Shown here: in pieces, positions 30,886 through 37,981 of the stretch
Numbering within the stretch: position 1 is the first letter of the stretch
Layout of the letters: the number at the start of each line of letters is the position of its first letter
Assembly: GCA_964564305.1 (NCBI GenBank)
Contig: CAZMAM010000010.1
Span: 1-37,981 of the forward strand
DNA: 37,981 nt
Reading direction: 5' to 3'
Origin: RGIG1959 sp964564305
GTDB taxonomy: Bacteria > Bacillota > Clostridia > Oscillospirales > Acutalibacteraceae
Program-made: the position numbers and the translations under genes
The notes under the pieces: model-generated
Database searches by the model: none
Seen by the model: the letters and a program-made list of their open reading frames with translations, nothing else
What the model was told of the DNA's origin: nothing

Positions 30886-32352
30886 TTAGGATGCTTTTTC
30901 CTCCGATTTTCTCACGTTCAGTATGCTTTTCACCGCCGCAAAAAGGCGTTTGTGGAAAATCACCGCCAGTAGCATCAGGACCGCGAGAAGCCCGTATCGC
31001 AATTTCGGGTGAGAATACGTCAGCAGGAAAGTGAATCCAAGCCCCAAAAAGATTCCCGTAATCAACAGAAGCTTTTTCACACTGTAAATTTTTTCCCCGC
31101 CCATACAGGTTTTATTGACCCTTCGCATCATCACGAAATGTCCCAGCGTGTATATCATATAGCAGAACAGTGTGGTGTATGCGGCGGAAACATAACCGAA
31201 GATGGGAATAAAAACAGCATTTAATATCACATTAAGCGCTGCCGCTGAAATGCTGGCCATCATAATAAATTTTGTCTTTTCAAAGTAAAATTCATATCTG
31301 GCAAACAAGTCATAAGCAAACATAAAGTAAACGCTCATCGCAACAGGGGGTATCGCCATAACCGCTTCGGAATATTCCTTTGGAGCAAAGATAAAGATTA
31401 CTTCCGGCGCAAAGGCAATCAACATAATATTCACGCCCGCAATAACCGCAAGGGAAATATATCCGATCTGTTCCGTTTGCTTTGCCTTGCCCTCTTTGAT
31501 TTTCTGATATGTCCACGGAGCAATGGTATTGGACAGGGCAGTATTGAAGAGTGTCATGATCAATGAAACAGAATATGCGAGTCCATATATGCCCGCTTGC
31601 GCTTCTCCCACCATTTTGCCGATCATAATGCGATCCGCACTGCTTAAAACGGTTTGCGAGAGATAATGCGGAATCAAAGGCAGATTAAAAAGCAGCGCGT
31701 ATTTCCAGTATTTTGCGGAAAAAAAGGTTTTTCCCCGTATCATTTGCGAAAAGAACAAACCGCTGTAACCGATTAATTCAACCAAAGCTAGTCCCAAAAT
31801 ATAGGCCGTCACCTTATCTTCGGCGTGCAAGACAAAAACAATGCCAATAATCGGTTTTGCAAGAGAAACCAGAAGCGTAACAGCGACAAGTCTTTGGTAT
31901 CGTAGCCTCACTCTCTGCTCTGATGCCCAAAAACCAAAAGCAGATGAGGCCCAAATCATTACCAACATGGCGAGCATTTGCACAGTGGTCAGGGAAAATA
32001 AATGATTCCATAAATTTCTGAAAATCAAATAAATGACTGTCCAAGTGGCGGTGAGTGTCAGCGTCAATCCTTGAAGTGATGAGGAAAAAACATTCCGCTC
32101 TTGGCTGAATTTGACCAGTCCTTGTTCGTATACACCGTAGTATAAATTCATGGACACAAAAATGGTAACAATTCCCAGCCACGAATTAAAGACATTAAAA
32201 TTGCCATATTCCGCTGGAGTGAGCAGACGGGTAAAAATCGGTGTGGTAATGACAGATATGCCTTTTTGAAAAAAAGAGCAAATTAAAAACCAAAAAGAAG
32301 CTTTGACTTGAATGGGAATTCTTGATACGTCATGTTTCAGTATAAACATCAC
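30886..32352 (-). CDS. Wzx-type polysaccharide flippase (MATE/MOP superfamily)
   Basis: The 488-residue protein is almost entirely hydrophobic with about 12-14 membrane helices, and starts with KASFWFLICSFFQKGISVITTPIFTRLLTPAEYGNFNVFNSW, the typical opening of oligosaccharide translocases. Mid-protein SADRIMIGKMVGEAQAGIYGLAYSVS is also characteristic. It would flip undecaprenyl-linked repeat units across the membrane. The start is ATG at 32352, 7 bases after AAAGGA; ATG 32349 is equivalent. It is the last gene of the cluster, separated from the others by 411 AT-rich bases and ending at a terminator. Confidence 0.9.
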   Translation of the reverse strand: MMFILKHDVSRIPIQVKASFWFLICSFFQKGISVITTPIFTRLLTPAEYGNFNVFNSWLGIVTIFVSMNLYYGVYEQGLVKFSQERNVFSSSLQGLTLTLTATWTVIYLIFRNLWNHLFSLTTVQMLAMLVMIWASSAFGFWASEQRVRLRYQRLVAVTLLVSLAKPIIGIVFVLHAEDKVTAYILGLALVELIGYSGLFFSQMIRGKTFFSAKYWKYALLFNLPLIPHYLSQTVLSSADRIMIGKMVGEAQAGIYGLAYSVSLIMTLFNTALSNTIAPWTYQKIKEGKAKQTEQIGYISLAVIAGVNIMLIAFAPEVIFIFAPKEYSEAVMAIPPVAMSVYFMFAYDLFARYEFYFEKTKFIMMASISAAALNVILNAVFIPIFGYVSAAYTTLFCYMIYTLGHFVMMRRVNKTCMGGEKIYSVKKLLLITGIFLGLGFTFLLTYSHPKLRYGLLAVLMLLAVIFHKRLFAAVKSILNVRKSEEKAS

Positions 32353-32763
32353 TATCCTTTTTTCGTCCGGCTTATATCGTTTTTTCGTTGAGCACTGATT
32401 TACTATGTCTCAACGAAATTGATCGATTTGCTTCATCAGAGGTTTTTACTACCCCGCCATAAAAAATAATTTCCTGTTTCAATCAAAAAATTCCGGTTCT
32501 TAGCGTGGCTTAATTGTTCTTATTACTCACCGATTTATTCCATAGTAATGCATTGAAATTACTTCAAAACATCCGGGTGGATTCTACCAAATTAGGCAAA
32601 TATCACCATTCTGTCTACATAGGATGCATTTTTTATATGAAACATGCTTTTCCCTGTTAAATTACATATTGTGATAAATGATACATAGCTCTTTGCCTAA
32701 CCACCATTCCCTTCCACTACCTAAAGACAAAAAAGTGGTTGGCTTGATTTAATGACATAGGAG
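32353..32763. other. AT-rich gene-free gap inside the polysaccharide cluster
   Basis: No open frame of meaningful length or RNA gene is recognised in these 411 bases. A 10-base perfect inverted repeat lies at 32383-32418. A GCCTAACCAC/GTGGTTGGC pair surrounds an A-rich stretch near 32695-32743. The gap is unusually large for such a cluster, so it may mark a decayed gene or a recombination junction. Confidence 0.5.
32383..32418. repeat. Perfect 10-base inverted repeat
   Basis: TTTCGTTGAG (32383-32392) and CTCAACGAAA (32409-32418) are exact inverted copies separated by 16 bases. No T tract follows on either strand, so it is not an intrinsic terminator. It lies 31 bases upstream of the flippase start and could be an operator, an mRNA leader hairpin or an element remnant. 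Confidence 0.6.
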
Positions 32764-33828
32764 TTACTTATTCGCTTCGACTTCACATTGCGTATCAATA
32801 AAATTAAAGAATTGCTCCAAGCACCATATCTGCCATTTTTGATTGCCGCTAAACTGATTTATGCGAAGATTGGATTTGAATTCCTTCCTTGTTGGTCCAT
32901 TCCAATTTGCAAAATAGGCATCCACCGGACGTGGCATAGGAATCTTAACCGGCACAGGAACATCAGCATACTTCATCTGGAATAATTCCCGAATCAAATA
33001 TTTTGGTTCCCCATGGCGTATTCGAAATAGATCAAGCGGTTCTGCCATTTTAAGCTTGGCGTATGGATCGGTATAGAGCATTTGAGCACATCCGAACGCA
33101 TTCATATATGAACTGGCACTCTCAACGGAGAATACATCATCCATAAATCCGATAAAATCAATCTTGTCTCCGTAGCGATACCGCTCATACAAATATTTCA
33201 TATCCACTGGCTCTGTAAGAACCGCAAACGGGTCAGTAAATGTATATCTTTTTACAAAATCGTCAAAATTCCAGTCACGGGCAAGTAGCTGATCCATTCC
33301 GCCAAAGATCAAATCTGAGCTTTCTCCGATCACCATCCTGGTAATTCCATCGTTTTGTGCCTGTATCGCAGCTTTATAAATCTGTGGTTCGATAGAATGT
33401 ACCGGCGCACATTTGGCTTTTATAACAATAGGTAAAAAGCGAATTACATCATCCCAAGTGATATCCACATAATGAAGGTTCAGCCCATACGTCTTTGCAT
33501 AATACGTCGCGCGGTTGAGTTCTTTCTGTTGGAACTCACCTCCGAGAAATCTGAATGTGTAAGCATCACAGCCAGGCATATAGGAAGCCAGTATCGCTGA
33601 ATCCATACCACCGCTGAGCATAATGCCCAGTTTGTCATCCTGAATTTCTGAAAAAGTATGTTTGATGGCTTCATCTATTTCCAATGCCGTTTTTACTGAT
33701 ATTTTCTCTGTGTCCGGAATTGGATGAATATTTTGGTGATGCATTCCCTCAGAAAAATCCATGTCATCTTTTTCAATGAACCGAAATGCAAGATACGAAC
33801 TAGCACAAAAATTTCTGTCTACTGCCAT
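32764..33828 (-). CDS. Asparagine-synthase-like PP-loop protein lacking the glutaminase domain
   Basis: The 354-residue protein carries the ATP-pyrophosphatase PP-loop LGIMLSGGMDSAIL (SGGMDS at 72-77) and then YTFRFLGGEFQQKEL, HYVDITWDDV and VIGESSDLIFGGMDQLL, all like the synthetase domain of asparagine synthase B. The N-terminal class II glutaminase with its catalytic Cys2 is absent; only about 65 residues precede the PP-loop. It should adenylate a carboxylate and join it to an amine or ammonia, but the substrate is unknown. ATG at 33828 follows AAAGGGG and is 4 bases after the cytidylyltransferase stop, so it is co-translated with CDP-glycerol genes. A role in amidating or aminoacylating the polymer is inference only. 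Confidence 0.82.
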   Translation of the reverse strand: MAVDRNFCASSYLAFRFIEKDDMDFSEGMHHQNIHPIPDTEKISVKTALEIDEAIKHTFSEIQDDKLGIMLSGGMDSAILASYMPGCDAYTFRFLGGEFQQKELNRATYYAKTYGLNLHYVDITWDDVIRFLPIVIKAKCAPVHSIEPQIYKAAIQAQNDGITRMVIGESSDLIFGGMDQLLARDWNFDDFVKRYTFTDPFAVLTEPVDMKYLYERYRYGDKIDFIGFMDDVFSVESASSYMNAFGCAQMLYTDPYAKLKMAEPLDLFRIRHGEPKYLIRELFQMKYADVPVPVKIPMPRPVDAYFANWNGPTRKEFKSNLRINQFSGNQKWQIWCLEQFFNFIDTQCEVEANK

Positions 33829-33832
33829 TAAA

Positions 33833-34264
33833 TTATTTTGCCCCTTTCTCCGTTTTACGCAATTGTATTAATGCTTCGTTGATGATGGTAGAGGAAATTC
33901 TTTTAGTATACGGGAAGTAAATAATTCGGATTCCTTCCAGTGCAAACTTCCGTTCATACTCCTTCCACTTCTCGGTGCCGTACCAGTCATCTCCGACAAA
34001 CAGAACCGTTGCCCCCAGTTTCTTGCAGGCGGTGAGTTTATCCATGTCGTATTGAGGCACGGCGGCGTCCACATATTTGCAGCTTCGAACGATTTCTATT
34101 CTGTCTTCAAAAGGAATCATCGCCTTCTTGCCCTTGTAAGAAACAAGCTCATCTACCGTAACGCCGACAATCAGCTTATCGCATAAGCCTTTGGCGTTTT
34201 TGAAAAGATTCAAATGACCTATATGAAAAAGATCATAAACTCCGGTAGTATACCCAACTATCAT
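33833..34264 (-). CDS. TagD-like glycerol-3-phosphate cytidylyltransferase
   Basis: The 143-residue nucleotidyltransferase has GVYDLFHIGHLNLFKNAK with the HxGH motif (His14, His17), VGVTVDELVSYKGKKAMIPFEDRIEIV and FVGDDWYGTEKW. The C-terminal KRISSTIINE occupies the place of the RTEGISTT signature of the family. It probably makes CDP-glycerol from CTP and glycerol 3-phosphate; related enzymes use ethanolamine or choline phosphate. The pairing with a CDP-glycerol glycerophosphotransferase gene, overlapping by 4 bases, favours glycerol. Confidence 0.88.
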   Translation of the reverse strand: MIVGYTTGVYDLFHIGHLNLFKNAKGLCDKLIVGVTVDELVSYKGKKAMIPFEDRIEIVRSCKYVDAAVPQYDMDKLTACKKLGATVLFVGDDWYGTEKWKEYERKFALEGIRIIYFPYTKRISSTIINEALIQLRKTEKGAK

Positions 34265-35529
34265 GTGAGATCACCCTTGAATGACTTAAATAGAAGTTCT
34301 TGATTATTCTCTATAATATCTCTCTTCGAGGCTCGTCCTATCATAAAATCGTGGATTATAGATACAATCTTATCTGTTGCAGTTCCTTTTTCTACATTTC
34401 CTAACTGTGTCAATAATTCATTTCTTTTAGAAATATCGCAGGCATGATCATATAAATGTATATTGAACAATAATTCATCAAAATTTTTAGAAACAGGATA
34501 TGGTAATTTCTTTAAATCAAAATAAACACCTCTTTCATGATTAATATAATTTTCAACATCGTGTGCAAAAAAGAAACAAGGCTTATCTGTCAATGCAATA
34601 TCAAATAAACAGCCGGAAAAATCTGAAATAATTACATCGCATGCCTTAATATATTCAGCCATATCATCTCCAATATTTCCATCAAGAATATGCTCGGATA
34701 GAAAAATCCTTTTATCCATTTTTTCAAGAACAATATTATGTGCTCTAAAAACCATTTTCCATTTTCCGCCAAACTTTTCACTCAGGCTTACGAGTAATTT
34801 GTCAATATCCATCATCTCCATCTGCTTAATTCCTGCATCTTCAACATTTTGTCTCCAAGAAGGGGCGTATAACACAAGATTTTCATTGGACGGCAAGTGT
34901 AACTTACGGCGTAAGTTTTTTATATCAATACTTTGATTAAACAGAATATCATTTCGTGGCATTCCCGTTAAAAGAATAGGCAAATTGTCGAAATAGCAGT
35001 ATTTAATCCGATCTGCGTTGTAAGAATTGCCTGCAATCACAACATCTGATGTTGTAAAACATTCTTTTGGATCTAATATACCTCCTCCATCATCGTAATC
35101 GCGACCACCCTTTTTCCATATAGTGCCATGATATGTGGATATATTTATCTGGGAACATCTCTTAGTATGCGATCTTAACCATCTGTTTAACCACCTGTTT
35201 TTTATTCTCATGATATACCATCCAACACTGTTATCCACTAAGACTTTCGATCGATTCTTCAAATAAACCGATTTAAATGAACCATATTTTACTGTCTGTA
35301 TATATTCGGGCATGTACTCTAATTCGTGACACTTTGAGGACACAACCCATATAATTTTAGTATCTGGATACAGTTCATGTAATCTTTCAGAAATATATTT
35401 AGGATTATCATTGTATTGGCCTCCAAAGCTTGTAAACATTGCTTGATTATTTTTTATCGGTATAAAATGAATGGCGAAATCAAAAATAAGTTTTACATGT
35501 TTTGTAATCTTCGTCATCCATGTTTTCAT
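34261..35529 (-). CDS. CDP-glycerol glycerophosphotransferase family protein (TagB/TagF-like)
   Basis: The 422-residue peripheral-membrane enzyme would transfer glycerol phosphate from CDP-glycerol to a lipid-linked or glycan acceptor. Family marks in order: FTSFGGQYNDNPKYISERL, STYHGTIWKK (usually TWHGTPLK), VIAGNSYNADRI, LTGMPRNDIL, LVLYAPSWRQ, MVFRAHN and IISDFSGCLFDIALTDKPCFFF. The start is uncertain: ATG 35529 is used, while TTG 35535 sits at better spacing from GAGGG. It overlaps the cytidylyltransferase by 4 bases. The upstream 120 bases to the polymerase gene are very AT-rich and may hold a promoter. Confidence 0.9.
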   Translation of the reverse strand: MKTWMTKITKHVKLIFDFAIHFIPIKNNQAMFTSFGGQYNDNPKYISERLHELYPDTKIIWVVSSKCHELEYMPEYIQTVKYGSFKSVYLKNRSKVLVDNSVGWYIMRIKNRWLNRWLRSHTKRCSQINISTYHGTIWKKGGRDYDDGGGILDPKECFTTSDVVIAGNSYNADRIKYCYFDNLPILLTGMPRNDILFNQSIDIKNLRRKLHLPSNENLVLYAPSWRQNVEDAGIKQMEMMDIDKLLVSLSEKFGGKWKMVFRAHNIVLEKMDKRIFLSEHILDGNIGDDMAEYIKACDVIISDFSGCLFDIALTDKPCFFFAHDVENYINHERGVYFDLKKLPYPVSKNFDELLFNIHLYDHACDISKRNELLTQLGNVEKGTATDKIVSIIHDFMIGRASKRDIIENNQELLFKSFKGDLT

Positions 35530-35655
35530 GATCAATAGTTTCCCTCTTTCATATAATTTGATTTATATTATCCTTTTTATAGAATAATTATTGCAAAAAT
35601 TCACCATAAATGTAGAACAACAAATAAAATAGATGCAGAAAATATAGTTTTGAAA

Positions 35656-36795
35656 CTAACTAACTATCTTATACGGTACTGTGGCATCCATACCCAGTGA
35701 AACAAAGTAAAACCACCAGTAGAAGGCAAGGTATGCTATCATTACGACTTTTCCGGTCCTTTTATATTTAATATTTTCAGTTGCTAAAGGGTAGGAAAAC
35801 ATTGAAAAATAATTGAAATAATAACCTATTCTTCCGGAAAAGGTATTGACACTGGTAAATTGATTGACGATCATGGCATAAACCATCATCACCACATAAA
35901 ATGCCCATTCGGACTTATTGTCCTTAAATCCTTTATAACTTAGCAATAAGGAAATAAACGGAGGCAACAATCTGATAATCTGATTAGGCATAAAATGAAT
36001 CTGACCGTTAATATATCCAGTAAATCTCGACAATCCTATTGCCTTCAATAAGGAAATGATGGGATTCACTGCTAAAATGAAAATCATACCGGCAACAAGC
36101 ACAATCAGCATACGGTTAAACCGAAATACTGTTCGTGTGTTAGCTTGTCCCTTCTTGTGATGCCCGATGAATTCATATATGAAAAGAATCACAAGGCCAA
36201 TTATGCAACTGTAATGAAAAGAAAACCCAATCAAAAAGGTAATCACTGCGGCGGCTTTTTTCCCTTTCATCCAATAGGCAAAGGCCAGCAACAAAAAGCC
36301 CATCGCTATAGCCTGTCTGTTCAAATTTAAAGAGGGGTTGAAAAAAAGAGCAATATAGACAAGCATCCCGAACCATACAGAGACATCACCCTTTATGCGC
36401 AGCGCTCTGTAGACAGGCAAGACAATTAATAATTCCAGTGCTGTTTGTGTCATTACGATCGAACGAAAAACCCGTGACACAGCATAAACAAATAAAATAT
36501 AGCCAATTTCAAATTGGGATGTGGATTTGACCACATACCCTACCGTCCACCTCGCATGCAAATATTGGGTAAAATTGTCGGATGCAATCGCATTGTCAAT
36601 CAGCGGTCTAATATATCCTGCTGTATCTGTTCCAATAGAGGCGTCACGAAATCCGGCTACCAGACATAAAGTCAGAATAGCAAACAAATCAATATAAATC
36701 CTGTTTTTCTGTTTGACAAAATCGCCGAGTTTAAACAAGAACGTCGATATAAGAAAGGAAACAACATATACCGCCAAAACTTTTAAATCCCCCAA
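35656..36795 (-). CDS. EpsG-family polysaccharide polymerase (Wzy-like)
   Basis: The 379-residue integral membrane protein has about ten helices. AGFRDASIGTDTAGYIRP near the N-terminus is the signature of the EpsG family, and NPSLNLNRQAIAMGFLLLAFAYW follows in mid-protein. It would polymerise flipped repeat units outside the membrane. The only start available in frame before the first helix is TTG 36795, with a poor ribosome site, so translation may be coupled to the glycosyltransferase ending 13 bases upstream. Confidence 0.87.
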   Translation of the reverse strand: MGDLKVLAVYVVSFLISTFLFKLGDFVKQKNRIYIDLFAILTLCLVAGFRDASIGTDTAGYIRPLIDNAIASDNFTQYLHARWTVGYVVKSTSQFEIGYILFVYAVSRVFRSIVMTQTALELLIVLPVYRALRIKGDVSVWFGMLVYIALFFNPSLNLNRQAIAMGFLLLAFAYWMKGKKAAAVITFLIGFSFHYSCIIGLVILFIYEFIGHHKKGQANTRTVFRFNRMLIVLVAGMIFILAVNPIISLLKAIGLSRFTGYINGQIHFMPNQIIRLLPPFISLLLSYKGFKDNKSEWAFYVVMMVYAMIVNQFTSVNTFSGRIGYYFNYFSMFSYPLATENIKYKRTGKVVMIAYLAFYWWFYFVSLGMDATVPYKIVS

Positions 36796-36808
36796 CTTTG
36801 TTCAAGCA

Positions 36809-37789
36809 TTATTTTTTTATATATGATCTTCCAAACAGGGCCTTCGTCAACGGCTGACCGAAATATGTAGCCATAGCCCTGATACGCCCTTTTATGCTCA
36901 TATCCTTTGAAAAAATTACAGAATTGCGAGTTTGCTTAATCGTATTCTTAACTATATTCAGATAAGGAACATATTCTTTTCTATTGTCCAACTTACAATA
37001 TATTCCAAAATTATAAAGGAATAAAGCACAAGAACATAATTTGGAAAGATCAGGAAATTCCTGTAAAATTTTCGGCATAACAGATTGAAAATTTTCAAGA
37101 GCATCCATGCACTTCGGAGTAAAATCACTTTTACTTATACTTCCAAACCTGAAAAAATAATTGTATAATGCCTTATTTCCAAAAACAACCTTGTCTGACT
37201 TTAGCAATATTTCGTAAGCAACAGGTATATCTTCATACAATTTACCGACAGGAAAACGGATGAGATCTTCATTAAAAAATCTTGAATTATATAATTTTAA
37301 CGATGCAGATGTTGTTGGAAGTTTACCCGTTAATAGTCTGGATATGGCTTCTTTTCTGTTCCAAACGGAAATATCCCCGTTATTACCCGGCGAATTGAAC
37401 AAATGTTTATTTTTATCGATGTAATTAAAATCACAGGCTGATATATCTGCTTTGTATTCTGTAATAAGAGAATACAAATATTCTACATAATTTTTCTCCA
37501 CCCAATCATCACTATCGACAAATGTCACATATTTTCCTTTCAATCTGTCTATACCGACGTTTCTTGCATCGGATAAACCGCCGTTAGGTTTATGAATCAC
37601 AATAATGCGTTTGTCCCGATTGGCATAATTATCGCATATTGCACCACTCGCATCTGTTGAGCCGTCATCAACAAGAATTATCTCCAGTTTTTCATAAGTT
37701 TGCGTAATTATGCTTTCTATACATCTGGGAAGGTAAGTTTCTACGTTGTACACGGGAATAATTATAGTGATTAATTTGTCGAAATTCAT
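36809..37789 (-). CDS. Family 2 glycosyltransferase
   Basis: The 326-residue enzyme has the GT-A fold: IIIPVYNVETYLPRCIESI, EIILVDDGSTDASGAICD, PNGGLSDARNVGID and the metal-binding FVDSDDWV. The C-terminal half contains GKLYEDIPVAYEI, which holds the likely catalytic acid. It should add one sugar to the lipid-linked unit on the cytoplasmic face; donor and acceptor are unknown. I chose ATG 37789 (MNFDKL) because an upstream gene ends at 37818; the longer GTG start at 37834 would overlap it. Confidence 0.92.
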   Translation of the reverse strand: MNFDKLITIIIPVYNVETYLPRCIESIITQTYEKLEIILVDDGSTDASGAICDNYANRDKRIIVIHKPNGGLSDARNVGIDRLKGKYVTFVDSDDWVEKNYVEYLYSLITEYKADISACDFNYIDKNKHLFNSPGNNGDISVWNRKEAISRLLTGKLPTTSASLKLYNSRFFNEDLIRFPVGKLYEDIPVAYEILLKSDKVVFGNKALYNYFFRFGSISKSDFTPKCMDALENFQSVMPKILQEFPDLSKLCSCALFLYNFGIYCKLDNRKEYVPYLNIVKNTIKQTRNSVIFSKDMSIKGRIRAMATYFGQPLTKALFGRSYIKK

Positions 37790-37817
37790 TTCATATTTTC
37801 CATTTCTTGAGAATTTA

Positions 37818-37981
37818 TCAGACCCAATTGCCACTTTTTCGTGAAAATATTGTAACGTATTTTTCCCGACTCATTGCATTTCTCTCTTCTTCGTTGATTT
37901 TCCACGACAGTTGATGAAAAGGCGTTATCTCTTTTACTGCCGTCCATATTCTTTCATCATATTTATCAGCTAACCGTAGCA
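37818..37981 (-). CDS. C-terminal end of a gene cut by the window edge
   Basis: Reading the minus strand from 37979 gives an open frame of 53 residues to a TGA at 37820-37818: it begins LRLADKYDERIW, contains EITPFHQLSWKINEEER and ends SRKSGNWV. The other two frames stop within the first few codons. Composition looks protein-like and it is 28 bases upstream of the glycosyltransferase, in the same direction. It is the end of the preceding cluster gene; I cannot name the family. Confidence 0.65.
   Translation of the reverse strand, partial: LRLADKYDERIWTAVKEITPFHQLSWKINEEERNAMSREKYVTIFSRKSGNWV

Noticed and set aside
1..37981. tRNA, rRNA, CRISPR array, transposase, integrase or phage genes
   Set aside because: I looked through the intergenic gaps on both strands and found no cloverleaf-like sequence, regularly spaced repeats or mobile-element proteins.

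Overview
The window looks like chromosome from an anaerobic low-to-mid GC Gram-positive of the class Clostridia, probably the Oscillospirales/Ruminococcaceae side. The evidence is the ctsR-mcsA-mcsB-clpC protein quality-control operon, the short HisG plus HisZ form of ATP phosphoribosyltransferase, an IreB (UPF0297) gene, a YqhQ/DUF1385-prmC pair, lipoproteins with a lipobox, a CDP-glycerol transferase cluster and strong AGGAGG-type ribosome binding sites. Genus cannot be fixed from the sequence alone. There is no rRNA, tRNA, CRISPR array, transposase, integrase or phage gene.

Layout, left to right. (1) 1-5192: CtsR regulon operon behind a textbook sigma-A promoter whose -35 lies inside an exactly duplicated CtsR operator; it ends in a strong intrinsic terminator. 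(2) 5193-12408: histidine operon hisZ-hisG-hisD-hisC-hisB-hisA::hisI-hisE followed by an MTA/SAH nucleosidase gene. HisA and HisI are one continuous protein, HisE is separate, and hisH and hisF are absent from the places where they normally lie. (3) 12427-18251: envelope and sensing block: a small lipoprotein, a zinc-ribbon single-pass membrane protein, a larger lipoprotein with Asp-rich FG-GAP-like motifs, and an OmpR-family response regulator with its histidine kinase. (4) 18333-20191: yqhQ-prmC. (5) 20203-23603 (minus): two half-ABC exporters forming an asymmetric heterodimer. (6) 23839-27910: a tiny Cys-rich protein, then glycolytic pgk-tpiA-gpmI with a terminator. (7) 28079-30657: GDPD phosphodiesterase, hemolysin-III/PAQR membrane protein, a 94-aa conserved-looking small protein and IreB. 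(8) 30886-37981 (minus, increasingly AT-rich): a surface polysaccharide / teichoic-acid-like cluster: flippase, glutaminase-less asparagine-synthase-like PP-loop protein, TagD-like cytidylyltransferase, TagB/TagF-like glycerophosphotransferase, EpsG/Wzy-like polymerase, family 2 glycosyltransferase, and the C-terminal end of a further gene cut by the window edge.

Functional logic: regions 1, 2 and 6 are housekeeping operons. Region 8 should make and export a glycan decorated with, or built from, glycerol phosphate. The AT-rich composition and gene content of region 8 suggest the usual variable surface-antigen locus.

The most notable non-coding signal is a family of short dispersed intergenic repeats with inverted ends (GGCAAYACCGCA...TGCGGTRTTGYC). 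Copies or fragments lie near 79-129, 809-1004, 12966-13100, 25454-25555 and 28884-28977, in both orientations, and one sits inside the ctsR operon. The strongest coding novelty is the HisA-HisI fusion without HisF/HisH. The asparagine-synthase-like gene inside a CDP-glycerol cluster is the best candidate for an undescribed activity.
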